NCBI GenBank assembly: GCA_965223235.1
Contig: CBDCVV010000011.1
Coordinates: forward strand, 1 to 64,000
DNA from: UBA2589 sp965223235
GTDB lineage: Bacteria > Gemmatimonadota > Gemmatimonadetes > Longimicrobiales > Gaopeijiaceae
Direction of reading: 5' to 3'
DNA: 64,000 bases
Made by a program: the position numbers and the translations under genes. Under the pieces are notes generated by a model, which had not been told where the DNA came from, did no database searches, and worked only from the letters and a program-made list of their open reading frames with translations. Shown here piece after piece: positions 1 through 7,878 of the stretch. Position 1 is the stretch's first letter. The number at the start of each line of letters is the position of its first letter.

Positions 1-1019
1 GCGCTCCGTACCGATTCGCGAGACTGTGGACCCACGACGCGCCCTGCATAACGTCTAGTCCACGACGGATCTCGACCCTGTCGAGTCGGTTGCCGCGCCA
101 CACGCTCACGGCCGTGCTATCTGGTCCGAATCGGGCGGGGGTCGATGCCTAGTCTCACTCCGCCGGGCTCCACCACCAGCTGCTGAGCAGCATCAAGTAG
201 GCTCAGAGGCAGCAGCGTGCCCTCAGCTTCTTCCGGGAATTCGCCCAGCACGCGGGCTTGGTAGAGCGGCGACGACTCGCCCCAGTCATCTTGTCGGGCA
301 GCGACCCAGTCGGTTGAGACCTGAGACGAGTCGGCCGCCGATATGTGATGCAGGCTCCACTGGTCTCGGCGGCGCGTGTGGATGTCGTAGAACAGGCCAG
401 ACGGTGCGCCGGGCGTGGACGTGACGAGCAAGCGGCTATCGGCGTGCGAGGTCAAGGCGCCCATGAGCGCGTCCTGCACTGCCTGGTCGACTGCCTTCGC
501 CTCGTCGATGATGATCAGCACGCCACCTTCCGAGTGAAAGCCCTCGATGCGCTCGGGCTCGGTCGCGGGCACACCGATGATGCCCCACTCCGGGCCGAAG
601 CCGTCCACGTATGCACCGCCAGACAGCGTGCGGATCGGCAAACTCGCAGCGACCGCCCACTTCCGGACTTCAGCCAGTAACACCGCTTGCACCTGCCTGC
701 TGTAGGTCGGGGCGACCATCAAGACACGGGAAAGCGGACGGGTCATCAGCCACCACAAGGCGACCACCGCGGCTAGCGTCGTCTTGCCGACACCGTGGCC
801 CGACCGCACGGAGACCTGAGGATGGGCGCGAACCGCTTCGAGAACCTCCGCCTGATAAGGAGTGCCATCACTACGCCTCACTGCACTCGCGAACCTGAGC
901 ACCTCGCGAGCGAACCCAATCGGGTCGTTCCGGTAGCGGGCGAAGTTCGCGTGTTGGAGGTCGAGCGCGGCGAACTCTCTGCGAAGGCCATCGATTTGTC
1001 GTCGGAGCGTCATGCCCAC
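1..1019 (-). CDS. Phage-type terminase large subunit, frameshifted and cut by the window edge
   Basis: The large terminase subunit is the ATP-driven motor and nuclease that packages phage DNA into capsids. The N-terminal ATPase domain is clear: a Walker A motif SGHGVGKTT near residue 74, the segment VLMVAPTYSRQ, and a Walker B motif VLIIIDEAKAV near residue 170. The open frame stops at 117 after 300 residues, just where the nuclease domain begins. Removing one C from the 5-C run (G-run 137-141 on the + strand) continues the protein as GIDPARFGPDSTAVSVWRG and onward to base 1 with no stop. The first aspartate of a terminase RuvC-like nuclease sits in exactly this kind of motif. The C-terminal part lies outside the window. 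The start is the ATG at 1019. It marks the left part of the window as prophage or satellite DNA. The frameshift may be a sequencing error or real decay. Confidence 0.8.
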
Positions 1020-1085
1020 ATGTGTCGCGGACGAGCCCTGAACTACTACAGGCCCAGCCGCGGGTGTCGGTCAGTCTCCGGCCCT

Positions 1086-1154
1086 GCGCCCCCCCCTAAA
1101 GGGGGGGAGGGGGCGCTGGGGCCTCAGCGGGACCTGCGAGTTACTCCGCGGAGT
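1086..1154. repeat. G/C-run hairpin and a perfect 12-bp palindrome in the terminase upstream region
   Basis: The 329 bases between the terminase and the next phage gene contain no convincing gene. At 1086-1116 eight C residues, TAAA and seven G residues form a strong hairpin bounded by GCGC. At 1143-1154 ACTCCGCGGAGT is a perfect palindrome, and variants of CTCCG/CGGAG recur down to about 1260. The hairpin has no T-run, so it is not a standard terminator. The palindrome could be an operator. No function can be assigned. Confidence 0.4.
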
Positions 1155-1348
1155 AGTCCGGAGCGCTACGGAGTGGCTTGTTGGAACCCACACGACACGG
1201 CGACGCACTACTCCGCCGTCCTCGCGGAGTACGCCGGAGCAACCGCTCCGCAGATCTGCGCGGACTAGAACGTAGCAAGTCGGAGATGACGCGTGAAACT
1301 CCCGACCGCTCCTTGCTTTCCGTACTCCCCCGACCACTCCGGTGGACT

Positions 1349-1783
1349 TCAGGCCACGCGTAGGGTTCCCTTCAGCTTCTCCACGTCCGCACGCAGCTCT
1401 TCGAAGAGCTTCATCTCCGCCTCGCCCACGTGCGCCTTTAGCCACGCTTCGACCGCGACGATGCACGTGCGTCCCTGCGTCGAGTCGAGTGCCCCGCTCG
1501 CGACCGCTCGTCCGACGGTTTCCAACCACCGCTTCGCGCTCTCGTGATCGACAAGGGCAGGGAGGTCCTCGGCCGGTATCGACTTCCGTTGGAGCCGTCT
1601 GCGCATGGTTTCGCCGCCGCGGCGACCCGCTTTCGAGAGCCGTTCCTTCGCCTTCGGCCCGTGGGACCAGCAGAACCCGTTCGGACGGATCAGGCTCGGC
1701 GGAGACTTGCAGCCTTCGTGGGCGCACTGTTTAGGCTTGTTCGGCACTCGATCCTCCGCGGGCTTACACACGAGATTACACAC
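1349..1783 (-). CDS. Small zinc-finger-like phage protein upstream of the terminase (possible small terminase subunit)
   Basis: This 144-residue protein lies upstream of the terminase large subunit on the same strand. Near residue 20 it has a putative metal-binding cluster (CAHEGC, then FCWSHG 14 residues later), followed by a basic stretch KAKERLSKAGRRGG. The C-terminal half is helical and charged. Proteins with a short Cys/His knuckle followed by an Arg/Lys/Gly-rich linker are common next to phage terminases. Position and size would suit a small terminase subunit or another DNA-binding packaging or regulatory protein, but no diagnostic family motif is visible. The start is the ATG at 1783. 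The 213 bases from 1784 to 1996 hold no supported gene; a short hairpin TTTAG...CTAAA lies near 1845-1860. Confidence 0.5.
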   Translation of the reverse strand: MCNLVCKPAEDRVPNKPKQCAHEGCKSPPSLIRPNGFCWSHGPKAKERLSKAGRRGGETMRRRLQRKSIPAEDLPALVDHESAKRWLETVGRAVASGALDSTQGRTCIVAVEAWLKAHVGEAEMKLFEELRADVEKLKGTLRVA

Positions 1784-1996
1784 TCGCCTGGAAGCCCAAT
1801 GAATTCGGGGCGTTCCACCTGCTCATGGGGCAGGGGGGCTATGGTTTAGGCTGGGCTAAAACTATCGCATGGTCGTGACAAAGCGAGAGACCGTCCAGGT
1901 TGCGCGTGGCGCCCTCGGCCTTCAACGTGATCGCTCGCTCGTCGCGGATAAGATCAGATTCCCACGACTTTGTAGGCATCGTTGCGGAGGCGTTCT

Positions 1997-2833
1997 ATGG
2001 CTCAGGAATCAAATTCAGGTCTTGGGCAGCTGGCGGTTGAGGCTCTGAGTAGTGAGACCGATTCGATTGCCACTCATCTCGCAGCAGTACTTGAGGACGG
2101 GTTGTCCAACGAAGCTGTCGAAAGGCTGGGCGCCTTTCTGTCGACCCGCGAACTGGCACATGGGACGTTGTCCAACTCGGTGTCACCTCACTCTCGGTCT
2201 GGCCACAAGCTCACATTCAGCCTTGGCGAGTTTGGCTTCATATCTGCGCAGATGTTCAAGCCCATGGAGTTCACTCTTCCACTGATCGTGGAGAAGGGGA
2301 ACCCGAATCCTGGAGACCCTCACGCGGGCTGCCCGACAACGTATGGTGACTGCACACTGAGGAAGGTGGGGGGGGAGTGTCAGGCCGATAAGGAGTTTGA
2401 CGATCCCGACGGTATGGGCCTGATGTTCTTCGGGGTTCCGGGAGTCAGGCCACTAGGTCCGTTCGGGCAGGATGAGATTCAGACTTATTCTCGTGTCCTC
2501 GCGAGGGGATTGGAGTTGATTGCCGACGGTGCCGCGGTGGCGATTGAGGAGCTGCGGCGATGGGCCACCGAGCTCGCGAACGAATCCTCGGTGCTGGCTG
2601 TTGACGTTAGTGTGACGACACGGGCGTCGGTGACCTTCGTGGACTGGGCCGTACGCTTCGAGAATGGCTGCTCCGGCCTGATACAGGTGGCCGTCGGAGA
2701 TGTCCGACCTGCGTACGACCTGGGGGGGGATGAGGCCGAGTCAAACCTCCGGGAGGCCAACGTCGATCTACGCCCTGGAGCGGAATCGCTCGGACCGGTC
2801 GTGGATGTTCCACATGTCTGGGTGAACAGATAA
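1997..2833 (+). CDS. Uncharacterised protein paired with an ATP-grasp peptide ligase
   Basis: I do not recognise this 278-residue protein. The start at 1997 (MAQESNSG) is chosen because GGAGG lies 6 bases upstream at 1986-1990; the open frame itself reaches back only to a TTG at 1982. No signal peptide or membrane segment is visible. The middle (about residues 105-150) has three cysteines and a Gly/Pro/Asp-rich stretch including GCPTTYGDC and FDDPDGMG. The rest looks like mixed alpha/beta with hydrophobic beta segments such as VLAVDVSV and GLIQVAVGDV. The C-terminus is acidic (GGDEAESNLREANVD). It ends 3 bases before the ATP-grasp ligase, so the two are surely co-transcribed. It could be the ligase's substrate, an unusually long precursor or scaffold, or a partner enzyme. 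Confidence 0.6.
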   Translation: MAQESNSGLGQLAVEALSSETDSIATHLAAVLEDGLSNEAVERLGAFLSTRELAHGTLSNSVSPHSRSGHKLTFSLGEFGFISAQMFKPMEFTLPLIVEKGNPNPGDPHAGCPTTYGDCTLRKVGGECQADKEFDDPDGMGLMFFGVPGVRPLGPFGQDEIQTYSRVLARGLELIADGAAVAIEELRRWATELANESSVLAVDVSVTTRASVTFVDWAVRFENGCSGLIQVAVGDVRPAYDLGGDEAESNLREANVDLRPGAESLGPVVDVPHVWVNR

Positions 2834-2836
2834 CCG

Positions 2837-3850
2837 GTGAAGTCAGTCGATGTGCTGATCGTCACTAACCCAGACGACGCTACGGCGGGCTACACGACCT
2901 CGTACCTGGATGATGCGGGGCTCACTTGGAGGACGTGGGATCCGGGCACAGTGCCTTCATCGAGCCACGCTTGGATGAACCTCCGATCCGGGGTCTGGCA
3001 GGACCTGTGCGTCAGAGACGCAGCAGGTGACGTGGTCGATCTTTCGGCGGTCGGGGCTTTCTGGATTCGGCGTCCCACCCGGATCCATGCCTCACCGGCG
3101 ACGCCGAACGAGGCCCTAGCCCACTTCGTGAACTCCGAGACAAGCTGGTTCTTGGAAGGGCTCTGGCAGTGTGTAGAGCGACCAATAGTGAATCGCCCGT
3201 TCGTCAGCCGACTGGCGTCAATGAAAGCCTTTCAGCTTGGAGTGGCTGCCCGGCTGGGTTTCTCGGTCCCCGAAACGACGCTGGGGAACGAACCTAGTGC
3301 GGTCCGGACCCTATGGGGTTCGTCGGGCGGGCAGATGGTAGTCAAGGGGGTGCGCGAAGGAATGGTGCTCTTGGACGACGAGTCAGAACGCACGCTCTAC
3401 ACCACACCGCTCGCGGAGAACGACCTTGTCCATGACGGGAAGCTGTCCGGCAGTCCAAGCATTTGGCAGGAGTATGTTCCGAAATCGGTCGAGTTACGCG
3501 TCAACGTGGTCGGGGAATCAGTCCTATCCGCTGAGATCCACTCACAGCTGAGCGAGAAGACCCGGCACGATTGGCGGAATTATGATTTTGAGAACACTCC
3601 CCATCTCGTTCACGAGCTCCCAGCGGAGCTGCAACGGCTCTGCATTGAACTGGTAGCGGAGCTTGGGCTCTACTCAGGGGCCATCGACATGGTGCTCACT
3701 CCCGAGGGCGAGTACGTCTTCTTGGAGATCAACCCCGGCGGCGAGTGGATGTGGATTGAGAAGATGTGTGGGTTACCCATCGCCGAGGCTTACGCCCGGC
3801 TGTTTTCCGAGCTGATCAAGAGTCCGGACGATCCACGAAGGGCGAAGTAG
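2837..3850 (+). CDS. MvdD-like ATP-grasp ligase (graspetide-type peptide maturase)
   Basis: A 337-residue ATP-grasp enzyme. Its N-terminal pre-ATP-grasp domain has VDVLIVTNPDD and the family landmark FWIRRP. Next come IVNRPFVSRLASMKAFQL and LGFSVPETTLGNEP. The ATP-grasp core shows QMVVKGV (ATP-binding lysine), IWQEYVPKSVELRVNVVG and the metal-binding end SGAIDMVL...EYVFLEINPGGEW. This order matches the MvdC/MvdD and graspetide synthetase family, which forms ester or amide bonds between Asp/Glu and Ser/Thr/Lys side chains of a ribosomal peptide using ATP. The start is a GTG 3 bases after the preceding gene. No small precursor peptide is evident nearby, so the substrate is unknown; the upstream 278-residue protein is the best candidate. 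No exporter or protease gene is nearby. Confidence 0.8.
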   Translation: MKSVDVLIVTNPDDATAGYTTSYLDDAGLTWRTWDPGTVPSSSHAWMNLRSGVWQDLCVRDAAGDVVDLSAVGAFWIRRPTRIHASPATPNEALAHFVNSETSWFLEGLWQCVERPIVNRPFVSRLASMKAFQLGVAARLGFSVPETTLGNEPSAVRTLWGSSGGQMVVKGVREGMVLLDDESERTLYTTPLAENDLVHDGKLSGSPSIWQEYVPKSVELRVNVVGESVLSAEIHSQLSEKTRHDWRNYDFENTPHLVHELPAELQRLCIELVAELGLYSGAIDMVLTPEGEYVFLEINPGGEWMWIEKMCGLPIAEAYARLFSELIKSPDDPRRAK

Positions 3851-4075
3851 GCCCAAAGTCTCTACCGGGGGCCCCATCCAGACATGTCTCTGCCACGTCA
3901 CTCAGGTCATCCTTCACGCGCCGAGGACAAGAGGCCATGTGGGTTCCCCTCGGGCCGCGCCGGTTCGTTCCGTTGATCTAGCGATGTAGTCCGGCGCGGC
4001 AATTCGGCCAAGATGCGCGTTTTGGGGAGCGCAGGTATCATCCTGCACCCCTCCGCGAATCCGAACGACGGCCGG

Positions 4076-6415
4076 ATGAGCAAAGAGAAGAAGTCGTTAT
4101 CAGAAGCGGACATATGCCACCGCTATATCACCCCGGCGATCCACGAGGCGGGGTGGGCCAAGAACCTGATCCGCATGGAGTACCAGATCTCCGCGGGTCA
4201 AATCGTCGTGCGCGGCAAAGTCTCGACGAGGAGGAAGGCTCGGCGGGCTGATTACGTCCTGTTCTACAAGCCCAACCTGCCCATCGCGGTCGTCGAGGCG
4301 AAGGACAACAAGAGCCTCGTCGGAAAGGGGATGCAGCAGGCGCTGGCTTACTGCGAATCGCTCGACGTGCCGTTCGCGTTCTCATCGAACGGAGACGCGT
4401 TCCTCTTCCACGACCGCACAGGCAACGCCCCGAAGACCGAGATTGAGGTCGGACTTGATTCGTTTCCTACGCCCGACGAGCTATGGAAGCGATACAAGGT
4501 GTGGCGCGGCATCGAAGAGGAGCACGAGCCGCTAATCACGGCTCCTGACTACTCGGCGATGGGCTGGAAGACCCCGCGCTACTACCAGCAGCTCGCAATC
4601 AATCGCACGGTCGAGGCCATCGCCCGAGGCCAGAAGCGGTGCCTCCTGGTTATGGCGACCGGGACGGGGAAGACGTTTACCGCCTTCCAGATCATCCACC
4701 GTCTGTGGAAGGCCAAGAAAGCCAAGCGCATCCTCTTTCTCGCCGACCGCAACATCCTCGTCGATCAGGCGATGGTGAACGACTTCCAGCCGTTCGGGCA
4801 GGCGATGACCAAGCTCGACCGGAAGCTCGTCGATAAAGAGTCGGGCAAGGTCGACACCTCGTACGAGGTCTACCTCTCGCTCTACCAGGCCATCGTCGGC
4901 GGCGAGGATCGCAAGTCGATCTACGACAAGTTCGACCGAGACTTCTTCGACCTCATCGTGATCGACGAGTGCCACCGCGGCAGCGTCAACGAGGACAGCG
5001 AGTGGCGCACGATCCTCGAATACTTCGACTCCGCAACTCAGGTCGGGCTGACCGCGACGCCGAAGGAGACGAAGTACGAGTCGAACATCCACTACTTCGG
5101 TGAGCCGGTTTACACGTACTCGCTCAAGCAGGGGATCGAGGACGGGTATCTCGCTCCGTTCAAGGTCGTGCGGGTCGACCTGGACGTGGACCTACAGGGC
5201 TGGCGACCCACAAAGGGGCAGCTCGACGACAAGGGCCGCGAGATTGACGACCGGGTCTTCAATCAGAAGGACATCGACCGTGAGATCGTCTTCGAGAAGC
5301 GCACGGAGCTGGTCGCAGGTCGTGTGAGCGACTTCCTGCACGACGGCGACCCGATGCGGAAGTCCATCGTCTTCTGTGAGGATATCGAGCACGCGCAGAA
5401 CATGCGCCAAGCCCTCGTGAACGTGCCCGACAACAAGGACCTCGTCGCGGGTGATCATCGCTATGTGATGCGCATCACGGGCGACGAGAAGGAGGGCAAG
5501 GCGCAGCTCGACCACTTCATCGACCCGAAGCAGAAGTACCCGGTGATCGCGACCACGTCGAAGCTGCTGAGCACGGGGGTCGACGCACAGACATGTCACC
5601 TGATCGTACTCGACCGGCGCATCGGCTCGATGACCGAGTTCAAGCAAATCATCGGGCGCGGCACCCGCATCCGTGAGGATTTCGGGAAGACCTACTTCAC
5701 GATCATGGATTTCCGGAAGGCGACGGAGCACTTCGCCGACCCGGATTGGGACGGGCCGCCGCTTCAGGAGGAGGACTTCACGCCGGGAGGGAAGCCCGAC
5801 GGGGATGGTGACGGCCCCATACCACCGCCTCCTGACGAGGAAGACGACGAGGGCCGCCAGAAGTTCTACGTCGGCGATCAGGCGTTCTCGGTCATGGCCG
5901 AGCGGGTCCAGTACTACGACCGTGACGGGAAGCTTATCACGGAGTCACTGAAGGATTACACGAAGCGCACGGTCAGCGAGGGGTTCGCGTCACTCAACGA
6001 TTTCCTGACACGCTGGAAGGGTGCCGAACGGAAGCACGCGATCCTCGAAGAGATGAGAGAGCAGGGGGTCTTGTTCGAGGCGCTCGAAGACATGGTCGGG
6101 GGCGAATTCGACGCGTTCGACCTCGTGTGCCATGTCGCGTACGATCAGCCGCCGCTCACCCGCCGAGAGCGTGCCGAGCGGGTGAAGAAGCGCGACGTGT
6201 TCACGAAGTACGGAGACACGGCGCGAGCCGTGCTCGACGCGCTCTTGGAGAAGTATGCCGATCAGGGCATCGAACAGATTGAGGACTTCCAAGTCCTCAA
6301 ACTCAAGCCGGTAGCCGACCTCGGTGCGCCGGTAGAACTGGTCCGAGCATTCGGAGGCCGAGACGCTTACGTGGCGGCCGTCCGTGAACTTGAAACGGAG
6401 TTGTACTCAGCCTGA
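4076..6415 (+). CDS. hsdR: Type I restriction enzyme, HsdR motor/nuclease subunit
   Basis: HsdR translocates DNA by ATP hydrolysis and cleaves it far from an unmethylated recognition site. The first Met of the open frame is at 4013, but 4076 (MSKEKKSLSEADIC) matches the usual HsdR N-terminus, giving 779 residues. The nuclease domain has a PD-(D/E)xK core (ADYVLFYKPNLPIAVVEAKD). The helicase has Walker A MATGTGKT, DEAH-like VIDECHRGS, TATPKET, and a C-terminal helicase motif IGRGTRIREDFGKTY. The C-terminal region after about residue 600 is the HsdM-interacting part typical of EcoEI/EcoR124-like subunits. The TGA shares one base with the ATG of hsdM (TGATG). The 225 bases upstream contain no supported gene; a 30-codon ORF at 3884 has no ribosome site. 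Confidence 0.95.
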   Translation: MSKEKKSLSEADICHRYITPAIHEAGWAKNLIRMEYQISAGQIVVRGKVSTRRKARRADYVLFYKPNLPIAVVEAKDNKSLVGKGMQQALAYCESLDVPFAFSSNGDAFLFHDRTGNAPKTEIEVGLDSFPTPDELWKRYKVWRGIEEEHEPLITAPDYSAMGWKTPRYYQQLAINRTVEAIARGQKRCLLVMATGTGKTFTAFQIIHRLWKAKKAKRILFLADRNILVDQAMVNDFQPFGQAMTKLDRKLVDKESGKVDTSYEVYLSLYQAIVGGEDRKSIYDKFDRDFFDLIVIDECHRGSVNEDSEWRTILEYFDSATQVGLTATPKETKYESNIHYFGEPVYTYSLKQGIEDGYLAPFKVVRVDLDVDLQGWRPTKGQLDDKGREIDDRVFNQKDIDREIVFEKRTELVAGRVSDFLHDGDPMRKSIVFCEDIEHAQNMRQALVNVPDNKDLVAGDHRYVMRITGDEKEGKAQLDHFIDPKQKYPVIATTSKLLSTGVDAQTCHLIVLDRRIGSMTEFKQIIGRGTRIREDFGKTYFTIMDFRKATEHFADPDWDGPPLQEEDFTPGGKPDGDGDGPIPPPPDEEDDEGRQKFYVGDQAFSVMAERVQYYDRDGKLITESLKDYTKRTVSEGFASLNDFLTRWKGAERKHAILEEMREQGVLFEALEDMVGGEFDAFDLVCHVAYDQPPLTRRERAERVKKRDVFTKYGDTARAVLDALLEKYADQGIEQIEDFQVLKLKPVADLGAPVELVRAFGGRDAYVAAVRELETELYSA

Positions 6416-7878
6416 TGGCGCTTTCGACAACGATCAAATCAGTCCAGGACATCATGCGGAAGGACGCTGGTGTCGCCGGTGATGCGCAACGTATCGAGCA
6501 GCTTGGTTGGATTCTCTTCCTCAAGATCTTCAGTGATCTCGGTGAGGAGTTGGAATTGACCCGCGAGGGATACGTCTCACCGATCCCGCCTCAGTTGCGA
6601 TGGTCGGCATGGGCAGACGAAGACCGTCTGGGGAAGGACGCTCCGACCGGGGACGAGCTGTTGGAGCTGGTCGACGGGAAGCTGTTTCCGACCCTGAAGA
6701 ATCTCGATCTGGCCTCCTTTGAGGGTGATGCGCAGGAGAGGGCGGGTCTGGTGCGGGGCGTGTTCGAGGACGCCCACAACTACATGAAGTCGGGCACTCT
6801 GCTGCGGCAGGTCATCAACCGGGTCCATGCCGACATCGACTTCAATCAGGCGAAGGTGCGGCACCTGTTCGGCGACATCTACGAGCAGATCCTCCGCGAC
6901 CTGCAAGGCGCGGGTAACGCAGGTGAGTACTACACGCCACGTGCTGTGACGCAGTTTGCGGTCGACATGGTGGCGCCGAAGCTCGGTGAGGTCGTGCTTG
7001 ACCCTGCGTGCGGGACAGGCGGTTTCCTTACCGCTTCGTACGAGCGGATGAAAGAAGACGCGAAGACGACGGAGGACCTAGCTCGCCTAGAACAGAGCAT
7101 CCGAGGGGTCGAGAAGAAGCCGCTCCCGCATCTGCTCTGCGTCACGAACATGATGGTCCACGGTGTCGCCTTGCCATCGCACATTCGACATGGGAACACG
7201 TTGGCCCGACCTATCCGAGATTACGGTCCCGCCGACCAGGTCGATGTGATCGTGACCAACCCTCCGTTTGGCGGAATGGAGGAGGACGGGATCGAGATGA
7301 ACTTCCCGTCCGAGTTCCGCACGCGTGAGACTGCCGATCTCTTCCTAGTGCTGGTGATGGAGCTTCTAAAGGACGGGGGACGGGCGGCCGTCGTCCTGCC
7401 CGACGGCACGCTTTTCGGGGAGGGCACCAAAACACGCATCAAGGAGAAGCTGCTCCGCGAATGCGACCTCCACACCATCGTGCGGTTCCCGAACGGTGTC
7501 TTCGCCCCCTACACGTCGATCAAGACCAACGTCCTCTTCTTCACTAAAGGGGAGCCGACGAAGGAGATCTGGTACTACCAGCACCCCTATCCGGAGGGTT
7601 ACAAGTCGTACTCGAAGACAAAACCCATCCGAATCGAGGAGTTCGCCGCAGAGAAGAGCTGGTGGAGCTGTCGAGAGCCCAACGAACGGGCCTGGCTAGT
7701 ACCCGTCGGGGAAGTCGTCCGCCGCGGATACAACCTGGATATCAACCATCCTGATTCGGGGACGGTCGCGCACGACGATCCGGATGAACTGCTCGACGCC
7801 CTGCTTTCGGCACGCAGCGAGGCGGACCGCCTTCGTGCCACCCTGCGGAACCTGTTGCAGGAGGCCATAGAGTCGTGA
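6415..7878 (+). CDS. hsdM: Type I DNA methyltransferase, HsdM subunit
   Basis: HsdM is the N6-adenine methyltransferase subunit; with HsdS it protects the host site and with HsdR it forms the restriction complex. The 487-residue protein starts with a helical HsdM_N domain (SVQDIMRKDAGVAGDAQR). It then has GEYYTPRAVTQF, the S-adenosylmethionine motif I DPACGTGGFL near residue 200, and the catalytic motif IV NPPFGG near residue 282. Length and order are normal for the family. It overlaps hsdR by one base and hsdS by four (GTGA), which indicates translational coupling and fixed subunit ratios. Confidence 0.96.
   Translation: MALSTTIKSVQDIMRKDAGVAGDAQRIEQLGWILFLKIFSDLGEELELTREGYVSPIPPQLRWSAWADEDRLGKDAPTGDELLELVDGKLFPTLKNLDLASFEGDAQERAGLVRGVFEDAHNYMKSGTLLRQVINRVHADIDFNQAKVRHLFGDIYEQILRDLQGAGNAGEYYTPRAVTQFAVDMVAPKLGEVVLDPACGTGGFLTASYERMKEDAKTTEDLARLEQSIRGVEKKPLPHLLCVTNMMVHGVALPSHIRHGNTLARPIRDYGPADQVDVIVTNPPFGGMEEDGIEMNFPSEFRTRETADLFLVLVMELLKDGGRAAVVLPDGTLFGEGTKTRIKEKLLRECDLHTIVRFPNGVFAPYTSIKTNVLFFTKGEPTKEIWYYQHPYPEGYKSYSKTKPIRIEEFAAEKSWWSCREPNERAWLVPVGEVVRRGYNLDINHPDSGTVAHDDPDELLDALLSARSEADRLRATLRNLLQEAIES

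Noticed and set aside
1869..2048. 59-codon plus-strand ORF upstream of the unknown protein, considered as graspetide precursor
   Set aside because: No ribosome site, overlaps the next gene out of frame, and lacks an acidic/Ser-Thr core region.
3884..3976. 30-codon ORF after the ATP-grasp gene, also considered as precursor
   Set aside because: No ribosome site and no core-like sequence; probably chance.
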